33,991 bases of DNA, taken from positions 1 to 33,991 of the forward strand of contig SFBI01000177.1 in assembly GCA_007095845.1 (NCBI GenBank). Reading direction: 5' to 3'. Numbering within the stretch: position 1 is the stretch's first letter; every line of letters begins with the position of its first letter. Position numbers and translations under genes: made by a program. The notes below the pieces were generated by a model. The model did not search any database. It was not told the origin of the DNA and saw only the letters and a program-made list of their open reading frames with translations. This document shows positions 31,118 through 33,991 of the stretch, in pieces. This stretch comes from Microcystis aeruginosa Ma_MB_S_20031200_S102 (GTDB lineage Bacteria > Cyanobacteriota > Cyanobacteriia > Cyanobacteriales > Microcystaceae).

Positions 31118-32623
31118 ATGACGCAAATTACCGTTATTGGTGCAGGGATTGGCGGACTAACGGCGGCGGCATTATTGGCGCGTCGAGGTTATCAAGTCAC
31201 AGTATATGATCAGGCGCTTGTCCCCGGAGGTTGTGCCTCGACTTTTTCCCGTCGGGGTTTTACTTTTGACGTGGGGGCAACTCAAGTGGCAGGATTAGAA
31301 GTAGGGGGCATTCATCAGCGCATTTTTGCCGAATTAGGGATAGATTTACCCGATTCTGTCCCCTGCGATCCCGCTTGTGCCGTTTTTCTGCCGGGGGAAA
31401 CCAATCCGATTAATGTCTGGCGCGATCGGCAAAAGTGGCAAGAGGAAAGACAAAAACAATTTCCGGGCAGCGAACCTTTTTGGCAATTATTACAAAAACT
31501 CTTTCAAGCAAGTTGGCGTTTTCAAAGTCGCAATCCAGTTTTACCCCCGCGCAACTGGTGGGATTTAGGGCAATTAATCGCCGCTTTGCGTGTAGATACT
31601 GCTATTACCTTCCCCTTTACTTTGATGACTGTGGGCGATGCTCTGCGATTATACGGCTTAGAGAGGGATAAACGCCTAAAAACTTTCCTTGATCTCCAGT
31701 TAAAGCTTTATTCCCAAGTTACTGCCGATGAAACCGCTTTACTTTATGCCGCCACCGCTTTAGCAGTTTCTCAGTCTCCCCAAGGTTTATCCCACCTTCA
31801 GGGTAGTATGCAAGTATTAAGCGAACGCCTAGTAACAGCTTTGGAAAAATACGGCGGTAAATTGCAAATGCGCCACACAGTAGAAAAAATACTGACAGAA
31901 AAGGGAAAAGCCCAGGGAATTATCGTCAGAAATCAAAAAAATGGCGAAATATATCCAGAAATGGCCGATGAGATTGTCGCTAATATCCCGATCCAAAATT
32001 TACCACAATTAATCGATCGCGAAGCCATTCCCAGTCTTTATCACCGGAGAATCGAAAAACTTCCCCCCGCATCCGCTGCTTTTGTGGTTTACTTAGGAGT
32101 CGATCGCGCTGCTATTCCCCCCGATTGTCCCCCCCATTTGCAATTTCTCTACGATTACGATGGCATAATCGGCGAAAATAACTCTTTATTTGTTTCCGTG
32201 AGTAAAGAAGGGGATGGCCGCGCTCCAGTAGGAAAAGCGACGATTATTGCTTCTTCCTTCACCGATACCAGTCTTTGGTGGCGGAAAGGAGAAGATAATT
32301 ATCAGCAATTAAAAGCAGCATATACCCAAGAGGCGATCGAGCGTCTCGGTAATTATTTCCATCTCAGTCCTGATCACATCGTTCATATCGAATCAGCTAC
32401 ACCGCGCACTTTTGAACGGTTTACGGGGCGAAATCAGGGCATTGTCGGCGGTATTGGTCAAAGATTGTCCACTTTTGGCCCTTTTGGCCTAGCGACGCGC
32501 ACTCCGATCCCCCATCTTTGGTTAGTGGGAGATTCCACCCATCCGGGAGAAGGCACTGCCGGAGTCAGCTATTCGGCACTAACCGTAGTTAGGCAGATTG
32601 AGAATCAATTAGCTTCTAGTTAG
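31118..32623 (+). CDS. crtD: Carotenoid C-3',4' desaturase CrtD
   Basis: 501 residues, a phytoene-desaturase-family flavoprotein. The FAD-binding loop is TVIGAGIGGLTAAALLARRG (about 5-24), followed by VPGGCASTFSRRGFTFDVGA. The C-terminal FAD motif reads HLWLVGDSTHPGEGTAGVSY. In cyanobacteria this subgroup desaturates the 3',4' bond in the myxoxanthophyll (myxol glycoside) branch. The assignment to CrtD rather than CrtO or CrtH rests on the GGCASTFSRRGF pattern and overall length. The gene is alone on its strand, downstream of the restriction system. Confidence 0.85.
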   Translation: MTQITVIGAGIGGLTAAALLARRGYQVTVYDQALVPGGCASTFSRRGFTFDVGATQVAGLEVGGIHQRIFAELGIDLPDSVPCDPACAVFLPGETNPINVWRDRQKWQEERQKQFPGSEPFWQLLQKLFQASWRFQSRNPVLPPRNWWDLGQLIAALRVDTAITFPFTLMTVGDALRLYGLERDKRLKTFLDLQLKLYSQVTADETALLYAATALAVSQSPQGLSHLQGSMQVLSERLVTALEKYGGKLQMRHTVEKILTEKGKAQGIIVRNQKNGEIYPEMADEIVANIPIQNLPQLIDREAIPSLYHRRIEKLPPASAAFVVYLGVDRAAIPPDCPPHLQFLYDYDGIIGENNSLFVSVSKEGDGRAPVGKATIIASSFTDTSLWWRKGEDNYQQLKAAYTQEAIERLGNYFHLSPDHIVHIESATPRTFERFTGRNQGIVGGIGQRLSTFGPFGLATRTPIPHLWLVGDSTHPGEGTAGVSYSALTVVRQIENQLASS

Positions 32624-32627
32624 CCGT

Positions 32628-32655
32628 AATTATGAATTATGAATGATGAATTATG
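32628..32655 (+). repeat. Heptanucleotide tandem repeat (AATTATG)
   Basis: Four 7-bp units, AATTATG twice, AATGATG and AATTATG, right after crtD. The unit differs from the AGTTATC class but has the same length. Confidence 0.8.
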
Positions 32656-32922
32656 ACTGTAGTTTAGACTAAAGGAAAAACCGAAGCAGAAAAAAAGGCA
32701 AGAATGAAGCCAAATAGAGAGAAAATAAAAGATCTAAGTGAATTTATCTTCTCTCTATGAGCAAATATAACAGATATAGCAGATTTCGCCAAGATACATA
32801 CCAAAAGTTAGGTAATGCTAAAGATGGCAACCTTTGACTTAATGGATAGCATCATGACCACCAGAAATGCCTATTGCATAGGAGATTTTTCACTGTCGCC
32901 CTTTTTTAGAAGAAAATGGCAT

Positions 32923-33018
32923 AAGTAGTCGTGCAAAATTAATTTCCTAGTGAAGAACGGCAAAAGGCAAGAGGCAAGAGGTGGTTAGATGTATGTAATT
33001 AATTTTGCTTAGGTACTT
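32923..33018. mobile_element. MITE-like repeat, family 2, copy 2 (96 bp), inside the transposase
   Basis: Inverted relative to the copy at 11711-11813, with the same ends (AAGTAGTCGTGCAAAATTAA at the left, complement of AAGTACCTAAGCAAAATTAA at the right). It splits the transposase between Trp-His (32917-32922) and Ser-Thr-Tyr (33019-33027); removing it restores the frame exactly. No clear target duplication is seen. Confidence 0.75.
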
Positions 33019-33600
33019 AGTACATACGAAGCGGTGCAAGATTGTCGTCCCGACCGCAATCAGCTAACGAAAAGATATGTTCAGGAAATACCAGAATTAG
33101 AGTATATCTTGTTAGCAATCGATCATACAGCATGGGAATTGAGGGATGCTAAAACGATGAAAGATAGAGGCTATCAACATAGCGCGGCATCAAAAAATGG
33201 AACAGTATTAGGACAAGACTATAGCACCATTGTCTGGCTACCCGAAGGAGAAAAAAGTTGGGCATTACCATTAAGGCATGAAAGAATCACATCGTTTGAA
33301 ACACCGATATCCAAAGCCAAAGAGCAACTCCAAGAAGTATGTCAACAAATGGAACAAAAAGTCTTGGTAGTATTAGATTGTGAATATGGCAACAGTTCAT
33401 GGGTAAATCAAACAGCAGATATTGAAGCGAGTAAACTGATGAGAATCCGCTCAAATTGTTGTTTATATGGCGAACCAGAAGCTTATGGGGGTAAAGGAAG
33501 ACCGAAAAAACATGGTAAGCAATTCAAAATCAATGACCAAGCAACATGGTGGCAAGCGGACGAAATAGTGGAAATCAACGACCCTAAACTGGGACTAATT

Positions 33601-33715
33601 GGCTCTTCTCGACTTTGTGTGATAATTTTTGCTTATAGAATCGTGAAATATTTACCTGGAAAGACTTTTAGGACTATTTTGCTGAAGAAACTATCAGTAT
33701 AGACCCCGTTTCCAC
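33601..33715. mobile_element. Unidentified insertion of about 105-115 bp inside the transposase
   Basis: The sequence from GGCTCTTCTCGACTTTGTGT (33601) to CCCGTTTCCACAC (33715) separates DPKLGLI from TWKQLHF. It adds an early stop (33700-33702) and shifts the frame. The left end resembles the GGCTCTT ends of ISL3-type elements, but the right end is not its inverted complement, so this may be a fragment. Confidence 0.5.
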
Positions 33716-33991
33716 ACATGGAAACAATTACATTTTAAAACAGCTTCTAAGCAGACATTAAGTCTAATTAAAGTGGAACGATTAAATCCTCAAAAAACCG
33801 GCAAGCTCCATCGCCCCTTATGGTTAATTTGGGTGGGAGAAGCATTTTTGCCTTTAGAAAAAGTGTGGTCACAATATGCGCGCCGTTTTGGAGTTGACCA
33901 TTGGTATCGCTTTGCGCTCGCAAAGATTACACTGGAATTTACCATCTTTGAGTACACCTGTTCAATGTGAGAGATGGAGTGATTTAATGCC

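Larger units (their letters stand above)
32824..33991 (+). pseudogene. Transposase (DDE superfamily, IS701-like) broken in several places
   Basis: Pieces of one transposase occur in order. The N terminus at 32824-32922 (MATFDLMDSIMTTRNAYCIG, then DFSLSPFFRRKWH) is followed, after a MITE, by 33019-33600 in the original frame (STYEAVQDCRPDRNQLTKRY, then AIDHTAW with the first catalytic Asp, VLDCEYGNSSWV with the second). After about 115 bp of foreign sequence the frame resumes at 33716 (TWKQLHFKTASKQTL, RPLWLIWVGEAFLPL). At about 33917 one extra base shifts it to QRLHWNLPSLSTPVQCERWS, which runs to the window edge. It is nonfunctional unless in trans. The family assignment is from motif memory. 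Confidence 0.75.

Noticed and set aside
33034-33702. A complete 222-residue transposase
   Set aside because: Its start is an internal codon, its last 30 or so residues come from inserted sequence, and the true N- and C-terminal parts are found on either side.

Overview
The window is a piece of cyanobacterial chromosome, most likely Microcystis or a close relative. The gene content is cyanobacterial: photosystem I assembly factor Ycf4, the carotenoid desaturase CrtD, an SLH-domain outer-membrane porin, a CPP1-like protein and a CIA30-family protein. GCGATCGC (HIP1) octamers occur in and between genes, for example at 6830, 10082 and 28127. Intergenic DNA is crowded with heptanucleotide tandem repeats and short MITE-like elements, as is known for Microcystis. 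The species assignment is an inference; no rRNA is present.

Layout. 1-3.65 kb: a pentapeptide-repeat protein, an exported proline-rich protein, a MITE, then three tandem paralogues encoding 11-residue-repeat coiled-coil membrane proteins, the last cut short by a nonsense codon. 3.7-8.8 kb: a Ser/Thr kinase with zinc ribbon and RDD membrane domain, trhO, tRNA-Ala(UGC), a second MITE, recO and an MFS transporter. 8.8-10.4 kb: one intact and two broken Rpn-type (PD-(D/E)XK) nuclease genes, two identical-type palindromes and heptamer repeats. 10.5-13.2 kb: a KAS-type condensing enzyme, a cyclophilin lipoprotein and ycf4. 13.4-16.6 kb: a broken IS630-type element and a large TPR protein. 17-20.8 kb: CIA30 protein, CPP1-like protein, a HAD phosphatase, a MITE-rich gap, and cbiT. 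21.3-25.6 kb: cbiA, a candidate structured small RNA, a small unknown gene and the porin. 25.6-28.7 kb: CoA-binding protein, glycosyltransferase, exported Mn-type superoxide dismutase and thrB. 28.7-30.9 kb: a complete type II restriction-modification system with its own controller protein. 31.1-32.6 kb: crtD. 32.8 kb to the end: a transposase gene broken by a MITE, a second roughly 100-bp insertion and a frameshift.

How parts work together. The restriction-modification cassette is the best-defined system. The methyltransferase gene and the C-R operon converge and overlap by 4 bp. The nuclease closely resembles R.BglI, so GCC(N5)GGC is the predicted target. The controller gene has a textbook C-box operator, and its promoter geometry predicts a leaderless mRNA. 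cbiT and cbiA are both cobalamin (corrin-ring) genes, divergent across a 434-bp gap. recO and the MFS gene, ycf4 and the cyclophilin gene, and sodA and thrB are closely spaced co-directional pairs.

The least explained items are the coiled-coil paralogue array with 5, 4 and 7 copies of a 33-bp unit, the candidate RNA at 22716-22880, and a possible second controller site at the methyltransferase promoter.
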